This document shows positions 1-11,543 of a stretch of DNA of 47,003 nt, piece after piece. Where the stretch lies: positions 308,409-355,411 of the forward strand of contig NZ_MBFM01000005.1 in NCBI RefSeq assembly GCF_001696715.1, written 5' to 3'. Under the pieces are notes generated by a model. The model ran no database searches. It was not told the DNA's origin and saw nothing but the letters and a program-made list of their open reading frames with translations. The position numbers and the translations under genes are program-made. How positions within the stretch are numbered: the first letter of the stretch is position 1; every line of letters starts with the position of its first letter. This DNA is from Thauera phenolivorans (GTDB lineage Bacteria; Pseudomonadota; Gammaproteobacteria; Burkholderiales; Rhodocyclaceae).

Positions 1-200
1 TTGAGGCCTTGTGCGCGCCGGACGCGGCCGGCGAGAAGCTGCTGCGGCAGGCGATCGGCGGGCTGAAGCTGTCCGCCAGGGGGTATCATCGCGTGCTACG
101 GGTGGCACGCACGCTCGCCGATCTCGCCGGAGCGGGGCGCCCCGGCCCCGCCCACATCGCCGAGGCGATCCAGTACCGTCGCAGCCTCGATTCGCGCTGA
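1..200 (+). CDS. comM: ComM/YifB-type Mg-chelatase-like AAA+ protein, C-terminal end (partial)
   Basis: Only the last 65 or so residues lie in the window; the reading frame is open from base 3 to the TGA at 198-200. The visible part reads LLRQAIGGLKLSARGYHRVLRVARTIADL-like sequence followed by HIAEAIQYR, which is the conserved C-terminal signature of the ComM (YifB) family. ComM is a hexameric helicase-like AAA+ protein that promotes branch migration during natural transformation. The Mg-chelatase and AAA+ core would lie to the left of the window. Identification rests on this short C-terminal signature alone, but it is characteristic of the family. Confidence 0.85.
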   Translation, partial: EALCAPDAAGEKLLRQAIGGLKLSARGYHRVLRVARTLADLAGAGRPGPAHIAEAIQYRRSLDSR

Positions 201-263
201 GGGCGCCGGGGATGGCGACGGCGTCGGCGCGCCGCGCCCTCCAAGAACAACGACAACAGGCCG

Positions 264-1454
264 ATGCCCTTCAGTTCGATAAGCCGCTGGCTGCCGCTGG
301 TGCTGGCGACCCTCTCCGCCATCGGTCCGTTCGCGATCGACACCTACCTGCCGGCCTTCCCGGCGATTGGCACCTCGCTCGGCGCGACCCAGGTCGAGGT
401 GCAGCAGACCCTCACGGTGTACATGCTCACCTTCGCCGTCATGGTGATGTGGCACGGCTCGCTATCGGACCGCTTCGGCCGCCGTCGGGTGCTGATCGTC
501 GCCTCGGGCGCCTTCGCGTTCGCCTCGGCCCTGTGCGCGCTGGCGCCGACGATCGAGTGGCTGTGGATCGGACGCGCCGCGCAGGGCGTGTTCGGCGGTG
601 CCGGGGTGGTGGTGGGGCGCGCGGTGGTGCGCGACCTCTATGACGGGGCCCAGGCCCAGCGCCTGATGGCGCGGGTGATGACGATCTTCGCGGTGGCCCC
701 GGCGGTGGCGCCGATCATCGGCGGCGCCCTGCTAGAGCTCGCCGGCTGGCGCTCGATCTTCGTCTTCCTCGCGCTCTTCGGCGCCATGCAGACCTGGCTC
801 ACCTGGCGCTTCCTGCCCGAGAGCCTGCCCGAGGATGCCCGCCAGCCGCTGCATCCGGTCGGGCTCGCGCGTGCCTACGGCGCGGTGCTGTCGAATCGCG
901 CCTTCATGCTGCTGAGCCTGGCGACGGCGCTGAACTTCAACGGCTTCTTCCTCTACGTGATGTCGGCGCCGGTGTTCATCATCGACCACCTCGGGCTGGG
1001 CAGCACCGCCTTCGGCTGGCTGTTCGTGCCGGGGGTGGCGGGGATGATGGCGGGCTCGATGCTGGCGGGCAGGCTCGCCGGGCGCTGGTCGACCGGGCGC
1101 ACGATCGCCGTCGGCTACGCGCTGATGCTGGCGGCGGGCCTGCTCAACGTCGCGCTGTCGGCGCTGCTGCCGGCCGGCTTGCCGCAGTCGGTGCTGCCGA
1201 TTCCGCTGTTCACCCTCGGCATGGCGATGGCGATGCCCTCCCTGAGCCTGCTCGCGCTCGATCTCTTCCCCGCCCGCCGCGGCATGGCCTCGAGCTGCCA
1301 GAGCTTCCTGCAGATGGGGCTCAACGCGGCGGTCGCCGGTGCGGTGGTGCCGCTGCTGTGGGGCAGCACGCTGTCGCTCGCGGCGGGGATGTGTCTGTTC
1401 GCGGGCCTCGGTCTGTTCGCCTTCCTTGCCTGGGCGCGGCGCGCCGCGGCGTGA
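264..1454 (+). CDS. MFS multidrug efflux transporter, Bcr/CflA type
   Basis: This is a 396-residue inner-membrane protein with about 12 hydrophobic segments, matching the usual length of drug:H+ antiporters of the Bcr/CflA subfamily. The N-terminus has the family pattern of PFAIDTYLPAFP in the first membrane helix, and the loop between helices 2 and 3 carries MFS motif A (GSLSDRFGRRRV, near residues 68-79). Helix 5 has the proline/glycine-rich APAVAPIIGG motif typical of drug exporters (motif C). It probably exports toxic compounds with proton uptake; the substrate cannot be told. The ATG at 264 is the first start that includes the whole first helix. It is convergent with the rhodanese gene, leaving only four bases between the two stops. 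Confidence 0.85.
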   Translation: MPFSSISRWLPLVLATLSAIGPFAIDTYLPAFPAIGTSLGATQVEVQQTLTVYMLTFAVMVMWHGSLSDRFGRRRVLIVASGAFAFASALCALAPTIEWLWIGRAAQGVFGGAGVVVGRAVVRDLYDGAQAQRLMARVMTIFAVAPAVAPIIGGALLELAGWRSIFVFLALFGAMQTWLTWRFLPESLPEDARQPLHPVGLARAYGAVLSNRAFMLLSLATALNFNGFFLYVMSAPVFIIDHLGLGSTAFGWLFVPGVAGMMAGSMLAGRLAGRWSTGRTIAVGYALMLAAGLLNVALSALLPAGLPQSVLPIPLFTLGMAMAMPSLSLLALDLFPARRGMASSCQSFLQMGLNAAVAGAVVPLLWGSTLSLAAGMCLFAGLGLFAFLAWARRAAA

Positions 1455-1458
1455 AGCC

Positions 1459-1851
1459 TCAGCACTGCTGCCAGGGCAGGCCGTCGAAGCGCCAGCCGCT
1501 GACGCTGTTGCGGTGGTGGTGGTCGTCGAGCTCGCCCTCGAAACCATGGGCGACGTTGTAGATCTCGCTGAAACCGGCGGCGAGCAGGGCCTCGCCGGCC
1601 GCCTCCGAGCGGTTGCCGCTGCGGCAGATGAGCAGGATCGGGCGCTGGCCGCCGTTGCCGGCGAGTTTCTTCACCTCGCCGACGAAGTGCGGGTTGATGT
1701 CCCAGTCGGGGCCGTCGTTCCACGACACGTGGATGGCGCCGACCGGATGGCCGACGAAGAGGAATTCGATCTCGCTGCGCACGTCGATCAACAGGGCGTC
1801 GGGCGTGGCCTGGAGGAAGGCATGGGCCTCCTTCGGGGTCAGGTGTTTCAT
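1459..1851 (-). CDS. Single-domain rhodanese-like sulfurtransferase
   Basis: This 130-residue cytoplasmic protein is one rhodanese domain. The CH2A-like motif LLIDVRSEIEF lies at residues 20-30 and the active-site loop CRSGNRS at 76-82, with Cys76 as the presumed persulfide-carrying residue. A six-residue loop after the Cys is typical of sulfurtransferases rather than phosphatases of the Cdc25 class. It has no signal peptide. An AGGAG ribosome-binding site precedes the ATG at 1851. It probably moves sulfane sulfur to a thiol acceptor, but the physiological partner is unknown. The residue trio HHH near the C-terminus (about residues 110-112) is a small peculiarity of this protein. Confidence 0.85.
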   Translation of the reverse strand: MKHLTPKEAHAFLQATPDALLIDVRSEIEFLFVGHPVGAIHVSWNDGPDWDINPHFVGEVKKLAGNGGQRPILLICRSGNRSEAAGEALLAAGFSEIYNVAHGFEGELDDHHHRNSVSGWRFDGLPWQQC

Positions 1852-1912
1852 CGGCTTGTCTCCTTTGGCGCAGGATTATATTCGGAATTGCCGATGCGCC
1901 ATGACGCCGGGC

Positions 1913-2656
1913 TCAGCCCGCCTCGCCGAGATAGGCGGCGCGCACGCCGGGGTCGGCGAGCAGGGCCTCGCCGCTGCCGGTGAGGATCAGCCTGCCCGAC
2001 GCCATCACGTAGCCGCGCCCGGCGAACTCGAGCGCGAGCCTGGCGTTCTGCTCGACGAGCAGGACCGTGACGCCCTCGCGTGCCACCGACTGCACGACCT
2101 CGAAGATCTTCTCCACCAACAGCGGGGCGAGGCCCATCGAGGGCTCGTCGAGCAGCAGCAGCCTGGGCCGCGACAGCAGCGCGCGACCGATCGCCAGCAT
2201 CTGCTGTTCGCCGCCAGACAGCGTGCCGGCGACCTGGTGCAGGCGCTCCCTCACCCGCGGCAGCAACGTGTAGACGCGCTCGAGGTCGGCCTCGATGCCG
2301 GCGCGGTCCTTGCGGCTGTAGGCGCCCATGCGCAGGTTCTCCGCCACCGTCAGACGGGTGAAGATGCCGCGGCCTTCGGGTACCAGGGCGATGCCGCGGC
2401 GCAGGCGCTCGTGCGCCGGCACCGGGTTGATGCGCTCGCCGGCGTAGAGGATGTCGCCGCCGGTGAGCGGCAGCACGCCGGCGATCGCGTTCAGCGTGGT
2501 GGTCTTGCCGGCGCCGTTGGCGCCGATCAGGCAGACCAGCTCGCCCGTCCGCAGTTCGAGCTCGATGCCCTTGACGGCCTGGATGCCGCCGTAGGCGACA
2601 CGCAGCTCGCGGAGCTGCAGCAGCGGGCCGCTCGTGCTGCGGGTGTCAGTGGCCAT
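1913..2656 (-). CDS. livF: Branched-chain amino acid ABC transporter ATP-binding protein LivF
   Basis: This 247-residue ABC ATPase belongs to the LivF class. It has Walker A GANGAGKTT (about residues 47-55), the LivF-typical EGRGIF sequence after the Q-loop region, the ABC signature LSGGEQQ, Walker B LLLLDEPSMGLAP and the switch His region LLVEQNA. It would energise uptake of branched-chain amino acids or other substrates of the HAAT family (amides, aromatic acids). It overlaps the end of livG by 11 bases, so the two are translationally coupled. No LivH/LivM permease or LivK binding protein lies nearby, so the real substrate cannot be inferred from context. Confidence 0.92.
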   Translation of the reverse strand: MATDTRSTSGPLLQLRELRVAYGGIQAVKGIELELRTGELVCLIGANGAGKTTTLNAIAGVLPLTGGDILYAGERINPVPAHERLRRGIALVPEGRGIFTRLTVAENLRMGAYSRKDRAGIEADLERVYTLLPRVRERLHQVAGTLSGGEQQMLAIGRALLSRPRLLLLDEPSMGLAPLLVEKIFEVVQSVAREGVTVLLVEQNARLALEFAGRGYVMASGRLILTGSGEALLADPGVRAAYLGEAG

Positions 2657-3419
2657 GCCTGCCTGCGCCGAGATAGGCGGCGATCACCGCCTCGTCCTTC
2701 TGCACCACCGCCGGCACGTCTTCGGCGATCTTGCGGCCGAAGTCGAGCACCGCGACGCGGTCGCACAGGCCCATGACCAGCATGACGTCGTGCTCGATCA
2801 GCATAACGGTGACGCCGTCGGCGCGGATCTGCTCGATCAGCTGTCTGAGCTGGCCGGTCTCGGTGGCGTTCATGCCGGCGGCCGGCTCGTCTAGCGCGAG
2901 CAGCTGGGGTTCGGTGGCGAGCGCGCGTGCGATCTCGAGCCGGCGCTGATCGCCGTAGGGCAGGTTTTTCGACACCACCCCGGCGAAGCGGCCGATGCCG
3001 ACGTAGTCCAGCAGCTCGTGAGCGCGCGCCGTGGTCCGCCGCTCCTCCTCGCGGGTGTGGCGGCTCTGGCCGAGGATGCCCCAGATGCCCGCCTTCGTCC
3101 GGATGTGGTGGCCGGCCATGACGTTCTCGAGCGCGGTCAGCTCGCGGAACAGGCGGATGTTCTGGAAGGTGCGGGCGATGCCGCGGCCCACCACCTCGTG
3201 CGGCTTGCCCGCGGGCAGCGCGCTGCCCTTGAACACGAACGCGCCGTCGTCGGCCACGCAGGCGCCGGTCAGCACGTTGAAGAGGGTGGTCTTGCCCGCG
3301 CCGTTGGGGCCGATCAGGCCGTACACCTCGCCCTCGTTGATGGTCAGCGACACTTCGGACAGCGCGTGCAGGCCGCCGAAGCGCTTCTGGACCTTGCGGG
3401 CCTCGAGCAGTGGGCTCAC
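2646..3419 (-). CDS. livG: Branched-chain amino acid ABC transporter ATP-binding protein LivG
   Basis: This 257-residue ABC ATPase is of the LivG class, with Walker A GPNGAGKTT (about residues 37-45), the family-typical GIARTFQNIRLF sequence around the Q-loop, a signature region LPYGDQRRLEIARAL in place of the canonical LSGGQ, and Walker B LLALDEPAAGMN. It pairs with LivF to form the heterodimeric motor of a HAAT-type importer. It is the first gene of a two-gene minus-strand unit. Upstream, at 3420-3646, there is no liv permease gene but a divergent lipoprotein gene, so this is an orphan ATPase pair, or its permease genes lie elsewhere. Confidence 0.92.
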   Translation of the reverse strand: MSPLLEARKVQKRFGGLHALSEVSLTINEGEVYGLIGPNGAGKTTLFNVLTGACVADDGAFVFKGSALPAGKPHEVVGRGIARTFQNIRLFRELTALENVMAGHHIRTKAGIWGILGQSRHTREEERRTTARAHELLDYVGIGRFAGVVSKNLPYGDQRRLEIARALATEPQLLALDEPAAGMNATETGQLRQLIEQIRADGVTVMLIEHDVMLVMGLCDRVAVLDFGRKIAEDVPAVVQKDEAVIAAYLGAGRHGH

Positions 3420-3646
3420 CGCCCTGCCTCCCGGCCCGGCCGCGGGCCGCGGGTGCGCGCAGGGCGTCGTCCCGCGGCGCGCGCCGCGAAGCCGATGGGG
3501 GTCTGCTTCATTCTCGATTCGCCCTCGCTGTGCTTGCAGTCACTTACCCCGCCGTCGTTGCAAAATGCGCGGCTTCGGAGGATTCTAGCCGAGTGATCGG
3601 ACGCGCTGGCGAGTCCCGTCGGCGCTTCGCATGGAGATCTTCCCCG

Positions 3647-4135
3647 ATGAAGCGATTTCTCGCCTGGCTGTGCGCCCTGTTGTCCGCGATCGGACTGAGC
3701 GCCTGCGACCAGTTCCACATCCGCGAACTCCAGCCCGGGGTTTCGAGCTCGCACGAGGTGCGCGACCGCTTCGGAGCGCCGCAGATGGAGTGGCGCAACG
3801 AGGACGGCTCCGTGACCTGGGAGTATTCCCGCCAGCCCGAGGGCACGGAGTGCTTCATGATCACGATCGGCCCGGACGGCATCCTGCAGCGCATCGAGCA
3901 GGTGCTCAACGAGGCGCAGTTCGCCCGCGTCGAACGCGGCATGGTCGGCGACGAGGTGCGCCGCCTGCTCGGCAAGCCGGCTTCCAGCCAGTTCCTACAA
4001 TTGAAGCAGGAGACCGTGTGGGAGTGGCTGATCGATGTTCCCCCGCCGGGCGGGGATCGCGTCTATTTCACGGTCAATTTCAACACCGACGGCCGCGTCA
4101 CCGGCACCGGCCGCTATGTGAAACCGGGGCGCTGA
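3647..4135 (+). CDS. BamE/SmpA-like outer-membrane lipoprotein (first of a tandem pair)
   Basis: The predicted product is a 162-residue lipoprotein. Its signal peptide runs to lipobox LSAC with lipidated Cys20, and Asp at +2 would be an inner-membrane retention (Lol avoidance) signal by the E. coli rule. The mature part holds two BamE/SmpA-like repeats built on LQPGVSS..EVRDRFGAP (about 28-45) and VERGMVGDEVRRLLGKP (about 98-115), the same pattern as the OmlA/BamE fold. The ATG at 3647 was chosen because it opens the signal peptide; the frame stays open further upstream but without a leader sequence. It is followed after one base by a paralogue. The function is unknown; a role in envelope assembly is inferred from fold only. 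Confidence 0.75.
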   Translation: MKRFLAWLCALLSAIGLSACDQFHIRELQPGVSSSHEVRDRFGAPQMEWRNEDGSVTWEYSRQPEGTECFMITIGPDGILQRIEQVLNEAQFARVERGMVGDEVRRLLGKPASSQFLQLKQETVWEWLIDVPPPGGDRVYFTVNFNTDGRVTGTGRYVKPGR

Positions 4136-4136
4136 G

Positions 4137-4757
4137 ATGAACGCGAATCGACTGCCCGCCGCGCGCGTGCGCGGCGTCGGATTGCTCCTGTTGCTGATGC
4201 TCGCGATGCTGCTGAGCGGCTGCGCGGTGTTCCGGCCGCCGCCGCCCTACACCACCGAGGCGGATGCGCTCGCGGACCGCGGCGAGCCGACCCGACGTTG
4301 GACGAACGAGGACGGCACCACCGTGCTCGAGTATTCGACCCAGCCCAACGGCTACACTTGCCTGATGGTCGAGGTGGACCGAAGCGGCGTCGTGCTGCGC
4401 CAGTGGGACGCCTTGTCCGAGCGCAACCTCGCCGAGGTCCGCCCCGGCATGAGCCGCGAGGAGGTCGACCGCATGCTCGGCGAGCATCGCTCGGAGCAGA
4501 CCTTCCGCCTGTCGGGCGAGGAGGTGTGGGACTGGAACATCTACAACGACGGCCCCGGCATCGCCACTCTGTTCAACGTGCACTTCATCGACGGCAAGGT
4601 GGTGCGCACCAGCCGTACCTACGTCTATCCGAACGACGGCGGGCTGTTGGGCGGCTACTACTATGGCCGTCCCTACGGCTACGGTTTCTGGGGGGGCTAT
4701 CCCTTCGGCTGGCCGTATCGCGCCTATCACCCCTACGCCCCCTGGTTCTTCTGGTGA
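4137..4757 (+). CDS. BamE/SmpA-like lipoprotein with Gly/Tyr/Trp-rich tail (second of a tandem pair)
   Basis: The 206-residue product has a long signal peptide ending in lipobox LSGC (Cys29). It repeats the plan of the preceding protein: NEDGTTVLEYSTQP here against NEDGSVTWEYSRQP there, and VRPGMSREEVDRMLGEH against VERGMVGDEVRRLLGKP. The two genes therefore look like a tandem duplication. Start and stop codons are separated by a single base (TGA-G-ATG), so they are surely cotranscribed. The last 45 residues are unusual, made almost entirely of Gly, Tyr, Trp, Phe and Pro, and end in PWFFW; such aromatic tails may contact the cell wall or membrane. The function is not established. Confidence 0.72.
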   Translation: MNANRLPAARVRGVGLLLLLMLAMLLSGCAVFRPPPPYTTEADALADRGEPTRRWTNEDGTTVLEYSTQPNGYTCLMVEVDRSGVVLRQWDALSERNLAEVRPGMSREEVDRMLGEHRSEQTFRLSGEEVWDWNIYNDGPGIATLFNVHFIDGKVVRTSRTYVYPNDGGLLGGYYYGRPYGYGFWGGYPFGWPYRAYHPYAPWFFW

Positions 4758-4791
4758 TCGACCGTGGCCCGGCTGCGCCGGATGCGGCGTT

Positions 4792-4816
4792 GTAGGAGCG
4801 CAGCCCTCTGCGCGAT
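4792..4816 (+). repeat. REP-like palindromic element, solitary copy
   Basis: A GTAG head is followed by a short hairpin: stem GCGCAG, loop CCCT, stem CTGCGC, then GAT. The same layout recurs as a cluster at 44.7-44.94 kb. GTAG-headed palindromes of this type are known as REP elements mobilised by REP-associated tyrosine transposases (RAYT); no such transposase gene is in this window. The copy sits between a lipoprotein gene and the metH promoter. Confidence 0.7.
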
Positions 4817-4850
4817 TGCAGCGGTGGCGCGGCTACCGGGGCGCGCCCGC

Positions 4851-4880
4851 TTGGCAAGGGATCGCGGGAATGGCTAGAAT
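4851..4880 (+). promoter_or_regulatory. Probable sigma-70 promoter of metH
   Basis: A -35 box TTGGCA at 4851-4856 and a -10 box TAGAAT at 4875-4880 are separated by 18 bases, each matching the consensus at five of six positions. The expected transcription start, near 4887, lies just before the first stem of the SAH riboswitch, which supports the assignment. Confidence 0.7.
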
Positions 4881-4889
4881 TGCGCACTT

Positions 4890-4963
4890 GCCGAGGAGCG
4901 TTGCGACCCGAACAGGCCCCGCGGGCCGGCGGGCCAGGCTCGGCAACCGATTCAACGGCGCTC
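4890..4963 (+). promoter_or_regulatory. S-adenosylhomocysteine (SAH) riboswitch controlling metH
   Basis: The leader of metH contains the elements of the SAH riboswitch class. Stem P1 is GCCGAG (4890-4895) with CTCGGC (4939-4944). The conserved GAGGAGCG..GCGACC strand follows P1, a GC-rich P2 hairpin occupies about 4914-4935, and the conserved CCAGGCTCGG strand closes P1. The pseudoknot pairs GAGCG (4896-4900) with CGCTC (4959-4963) within AACGGCGCTC. This class binds SAH and is known to switch on ahcY and metH when SAH accumulates. The RBS (GAGGT, 5046-5050) lies about 80 bases downstream of the aptamer, so the expression platform is probably in 4964-5050. The assignment is from the remembered consensus, not a covariance-model search. 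Confidence 0.9.
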
Positions 4964-5057
4964 GCAGACCCTTGCCGGTTTGTGGCGCCGTTCGCTTTTG
5001 TGTCCCGCTGCAGCCGGCCAACCTTGCGCGCAAGATCGCAGAACCGAGGTAACCGCC

Positions 5058-8822
<3,765 letters not shown>

Positions 8823-8892
8823 GCACCGGGCGCGCCGGCCTGGTCCGCACGATGCGTGACCCGGGCCGGCGGGCGGTGTAGTATCAGTTATT

Positions 8893-8905
8893 TCTAATAT
8901 TTAGA
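8893..8905. promoter_or_regulatory. AT-rich palindrome upstream of the thioredoxin gene (possible operator or core promoter)
   Basis: TCTAA-TAT-TTAGA is a perfect inverted repeat inside the only AT-rich patch of the metH-trx gap, just before the AAGGAAG ribosome-binding site at 8907-8913. TAATAT at 8895-8900 could serve as a -10 box (four of six), with no convincing -35 box. Its position would suit a repressor site, but no regulator can be named. Confidence 0.35.
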
Positions 8906-8918
8906 CAAGGAAGCGCGC

Positions 8919-9293
8919 ATGGCCACCCTCGACATCACCGCCGAAAACTTCAACGACACCCTCTCGCAGAACGGCATCGTGTTCCTCGACTTCTGGGCGG
9001 CGTGGTGCGGCCCCTGCCGCAGCTTCGCGCCGACCTATGAGGCCGCGAGCGAGACGCATCCCGACATCGTGTTCGGCAAGATCGACACCGAGGCCGAGCA
9101 GGAACTCGCGGCCACCTTCGAGATCCGCTCGATCCCGACCATCGCGGTGATCCGCGAGGGCGTGATGGTGTTCCGCCAGTCCGGTGCGCTGCCGGCGAAG
9201 GCGCTCGGCGAAGTGATCGAGGCGGTGCGCGGGCTCGACATGGATCAGGTGCGCGCGGAGATCGCCGCCCACGAGGCCCAGCAGCAGGGCTGA
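8919..9293 (+). CDS. Thioredoxin family protein
   Basis: The 124-residue product has the classical active site WCGPC (Cys30 and Cys33), preceded by VFLDFWAAW, and the cis-proline loop RSIPT around residues 70-74. It has no signal peptide, so it is a cytoplasmic dithiol oxidoreductase. It is slightly longer than E. coli TrxA (109 residues) because of a charged C-terminal extension ending HEAQQQG. It belongs to the accessory thioredoxins that many betaproteobacteria carry beside trxA. The ATG at 8919 follows a good AAGGAAG site. It is monocistronic, bounded downstream by a strong convergent hairpin. Confidence 0.88.
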   Translation: MATLDITAENFNDTLSQNGIVFLDFWAAWCGPCRSFAPTYEAASETHPDIVFGKIDTEAEQELAATFEIRSIPTIAVIREGVMVFRQSGALPAKALGEVIEAVRGLDMDQVRAEIAAHEAQQQG

Positions 9294-9301
9294 ACGCGCG
9301 C

Positions 9302-9334
9302 CACCCCTGCGGCGGTCGCCGCCGCCACGGGGTG
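9302..9334. terminator. Hairpin between convergent trx and betT genes (probable bidirectional terminator)
   Basis: CACCCC (9302-9307) pairs with GGGGTG (9329-9334), and the inner GCGGCG pairs with CGCCGC, giving a long GC-rich stem in the 46-base gap between two convergent stop codons. There is no clear T-tract on either strand, so termination efficiency is uncertain. Confidence 0.55.
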
Positions 9335-9339
9335 TCGAC

Positions 9340-11391
9340 TCAGCTGCCCTGGGCCGCGCCGCCGGCCGTCGGCGAATTGAGCATCTCGTCGTGCTCGTGC
9401 ATCTTCCACGGCAGGCTGCCCGGCGAGATGTGCAGGAAGTGCAGGTACTTCTCGAACTGGTCGAGGATGTCGTCGATGACCTGCTGGACCTCGAAGCCGT
9501 AGATGTCGTAGGACTGCCCCCCGCGGCGCAGGAAGACTTCGGCGCGATAGTAGTGCGAGGGGCTGTCCTCGGAAATCTCGGGGAAGGCGTACTCCGGCAT
9601 CGCGTACTCGACCATCCGGATGTCGTAGATGAAGTCGATCTGGCCTTCCTTCATCACCTCGATGTAGGCGCGGCCGGTGTCCTTGTCGAGCACCACCTCC
9701 GACACCCAGCCCTGGGTGGCGAGCTCGCGCTGCACGTGCTTCATGCCCTCGGCGGCCACGCCGCCGATGAAGGCCTCGACCTGGCCGCGGTCCGGGAAGC
9801 GGACCAGCTCTTCCAGGCGTTTCTTCCAGGTGCCGGTGCCGGCGCGGCTGCGCGCCATGTGGGCCTGCAGCGACACCTCGCGGTGGCCTTCGATGATCAG
9901 CGCGCGCCACATGCCGAAGGCGGCGATCAGCATGATGATCGCGAAGGGCAGGGCGCTGGCGATCGTCATCGTCTGCAGCGCCTTGAGGCCGCCGGCGAGC
10001 AGTAGCACCGAGGCGACCACGCCTTCGGTGATCGCCCAGAAGGCGCGCTGCCAGGCCGGCGTATGCGCCGCGCCGCCGGAGGCGAGCGAGTCGATCACGA
10101 GCGATCCCGAGTCGGACGAGGTGACGAAGAAGGTCACGATCAGGATCACCGTGATGAAGGAGACGATCGAGGTCAGCGGCAGGCGCTCGAAGAGCTTGAA
10201 CAGCGCCAGCGCATGGTCGGCCTGCACCTCGCCGATCAGCGCCGTGTAGCCCTCCACCATGATCAGGTGCAGCGCGGTGTCGCCGAAGATCGAGAACCAC
10301 AGGAAGGTGAACAGCGAGGGCACCAGCATCACGCCGAAGACGAACTGGCGGATCGTGCGCCCGCGCGAGATCTTGGCGATGAACAGGCCCACGAACGGCG
10401 CCCAGGCGATCGTCCAGCCGAAGATGAACAGGGTCCAGTTGCCGATCCAGTCGCTGCGCGTGTAAGCCTGCAGGTTGAAGGTGCGCTCGATGATGTTGTT
10501 GAGGTAGGCGCCGGTGTTCTGCAGGAAGGTCTCGAGGATGAAGATCGTCGGTCCCACCGAGAACACGAACAGCATCAGGCCGACCGCGAGCACCATGTTC
10601 AGGATCGACAGGTTCTTGACCCCCTTGTCGAGGCCGGCGACCACCGAGATCAGCGCCAGCGCGGTGATCACCGCGATCGCGATCACCTGCACCGTGGTGC
10701 CGACCGGGATCGACGGCCACAGGTAGTTGAGGCCGGCGTTGATCTGGGTGACCGACAGGCCGAGGGTGGTGGCGATGCCGAACAGGGTGCCGAGGATGGC
10801 GACGACGTCCACCGTGTGGCCTATCGGGCCGTGGATGCGCTCGCCGATCAGCGGGTAGAGGGCGGAGCGCATCGACAGCGGCAGGCCGTGGCGAAAGGCG
10901 AAGTAGGCCAGCACCAGGCCGACCAGGCCGTAGATCCCCCAGATGTGGAAGCCCCAGTGGAAGAAGGCGATCTGCATCGCCTGGCGGGCGGCGTCGAGCG
11001 TCTCGGCCGCACCTTGCGGCGGCGAGGCGTAGTGCAGCACCGGCTCGGCGACGCCGAAGAAGAGCAGCGCGATGCCGTAGCCGGCCGAGAACAGCATCGC
11101 GAACCAGGCCGGGAAGCTGTACTGCGGGGTGGCGTGGTCGGGGCCGAGCTTGATGCTGCCCCAGCGCGAGAAGCCGATCGCGACGATGAAGACGAGGAAG
11201 ATCGCCACCGCCAGCATGTAGAACCAGCCGAAGGTCTCGGTGATCCAGGCCAGGGTGGAGGCGAAGACCTCGCCGGCGAGCTCGGGGTTGCTGGCGGTGC
11301 CGATGACCAGGAGCAGGGTGACGATGACCGCGGGGGCGAACACCGGGATCAGGATGGTGGAACCGGGCTTGCTGGCCGCGTTCTGCATCAT
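9340..11391 (-). CDS. betT: BCCT family choline/betaine transporter, BetT type
   Basis: The 683-residue product is an inner-membrane importer with about 12 helices followed by a C-terminal cytoplasmic domain of roughly 180 residues. That is the layout of E. coli BetT (677 residues), in which the long tail takes part in osmotic activation. Signature features are FHWGFHIWGIYGLVG in helix 4 and the BCCT motif NWTLFIFGWTIAWAP. The substrate is probably choline or a betaine, taken up with protons or sodium as an osmoprotectant. Two adjacent ATG codons (11391 and 11388) follow GGAGG; the second has the better spacing, so two residues of the N-terminus are uncertain. The neighbouring nhaR-like regulator on the same strand is a candidate controller. 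Confidence 0.9.
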   Translation of the reverse strand: MMQNAASKPGSTILIPVFAPAVIVTLLLVIGTASNPELAGEVFASTLAWITETFGWFYMLAVAIFLVFIVAIGFSRWGSIKLGPDHATPQYSFPAWFAMLFSAGYGIALLFFGVAEPVLHYASPPQGAAETLDAARQAMQIAFFHWGFHIWGIYGLVGLVLAYFAFRHGLPLSMRSALYPLIGERIHGPIGHTVDVVAILGTLFGIATTLGLSVTQINAGLNYLWPSIPVGTTVQVIAIAVITALALISVVAGLDKGVKNLSILNMVLAVGLMLFVFSVGPTIFILETFLQNTGAYLNNIIERTFNLQAYTRSDWIGNWTLFIFGWTIAWAPFVGLFIAKISRGRTIRQFVFGVMLVPSLFTFLWFSIFGDTALHLIMVEGYTALIGEVQADHALALFKLFERLPLTSIVSFITVILIVTFFVTSSDSGSLVIDSLASGGAAHTPAWQRAFWAITEGVVASVLLLAGGLKALQTMTIASALPFAIIMLIAAFGMWRALIIEGHREVSLQAHMARSRAGTGTWKKRLEELVRFPDRGQVEAFIGGVAAEGMKHVQRELATQGWVSEVVLDKDTGRAYIEVMKEGQIDFIYDIRMVEYAMPEYAFPEISEDSPSHYYRAEVFLRRGGQSYDIYGFEVQQVIDDILDQFEKYLHFLHISPGSLPWKMHEHDEMLNSPTAGGAAQGS

Positions 11392-11543
11392 GCCTCCGGA
11401 TTGAATGGCGGAAGACGGATTCGGACGAATGGATGTACGAACCGATCTTACGTGAGCCAGCCGATGGGTGGAATTCCTTCGTAGGGACCTTCGGCTCATC
11501 GAGCCGCAGCCGCTTGCAGAGGGGCCCGCGCGCGACGGTCCGG

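Noticed and set aside
4890-5057. Cobalamin riboswitch before metH
   Set aside because: The leader is too short and lacks the B12 box. The SAH riboswitch consensus fits instead.
8834-8870. Terminator after metH formed by GCCGGCC and GGCCGGC
   Set aside because: The arms are 23 bases apart and no T-tract follows. In DNA this GC-rich such pairs arise easily by chance.
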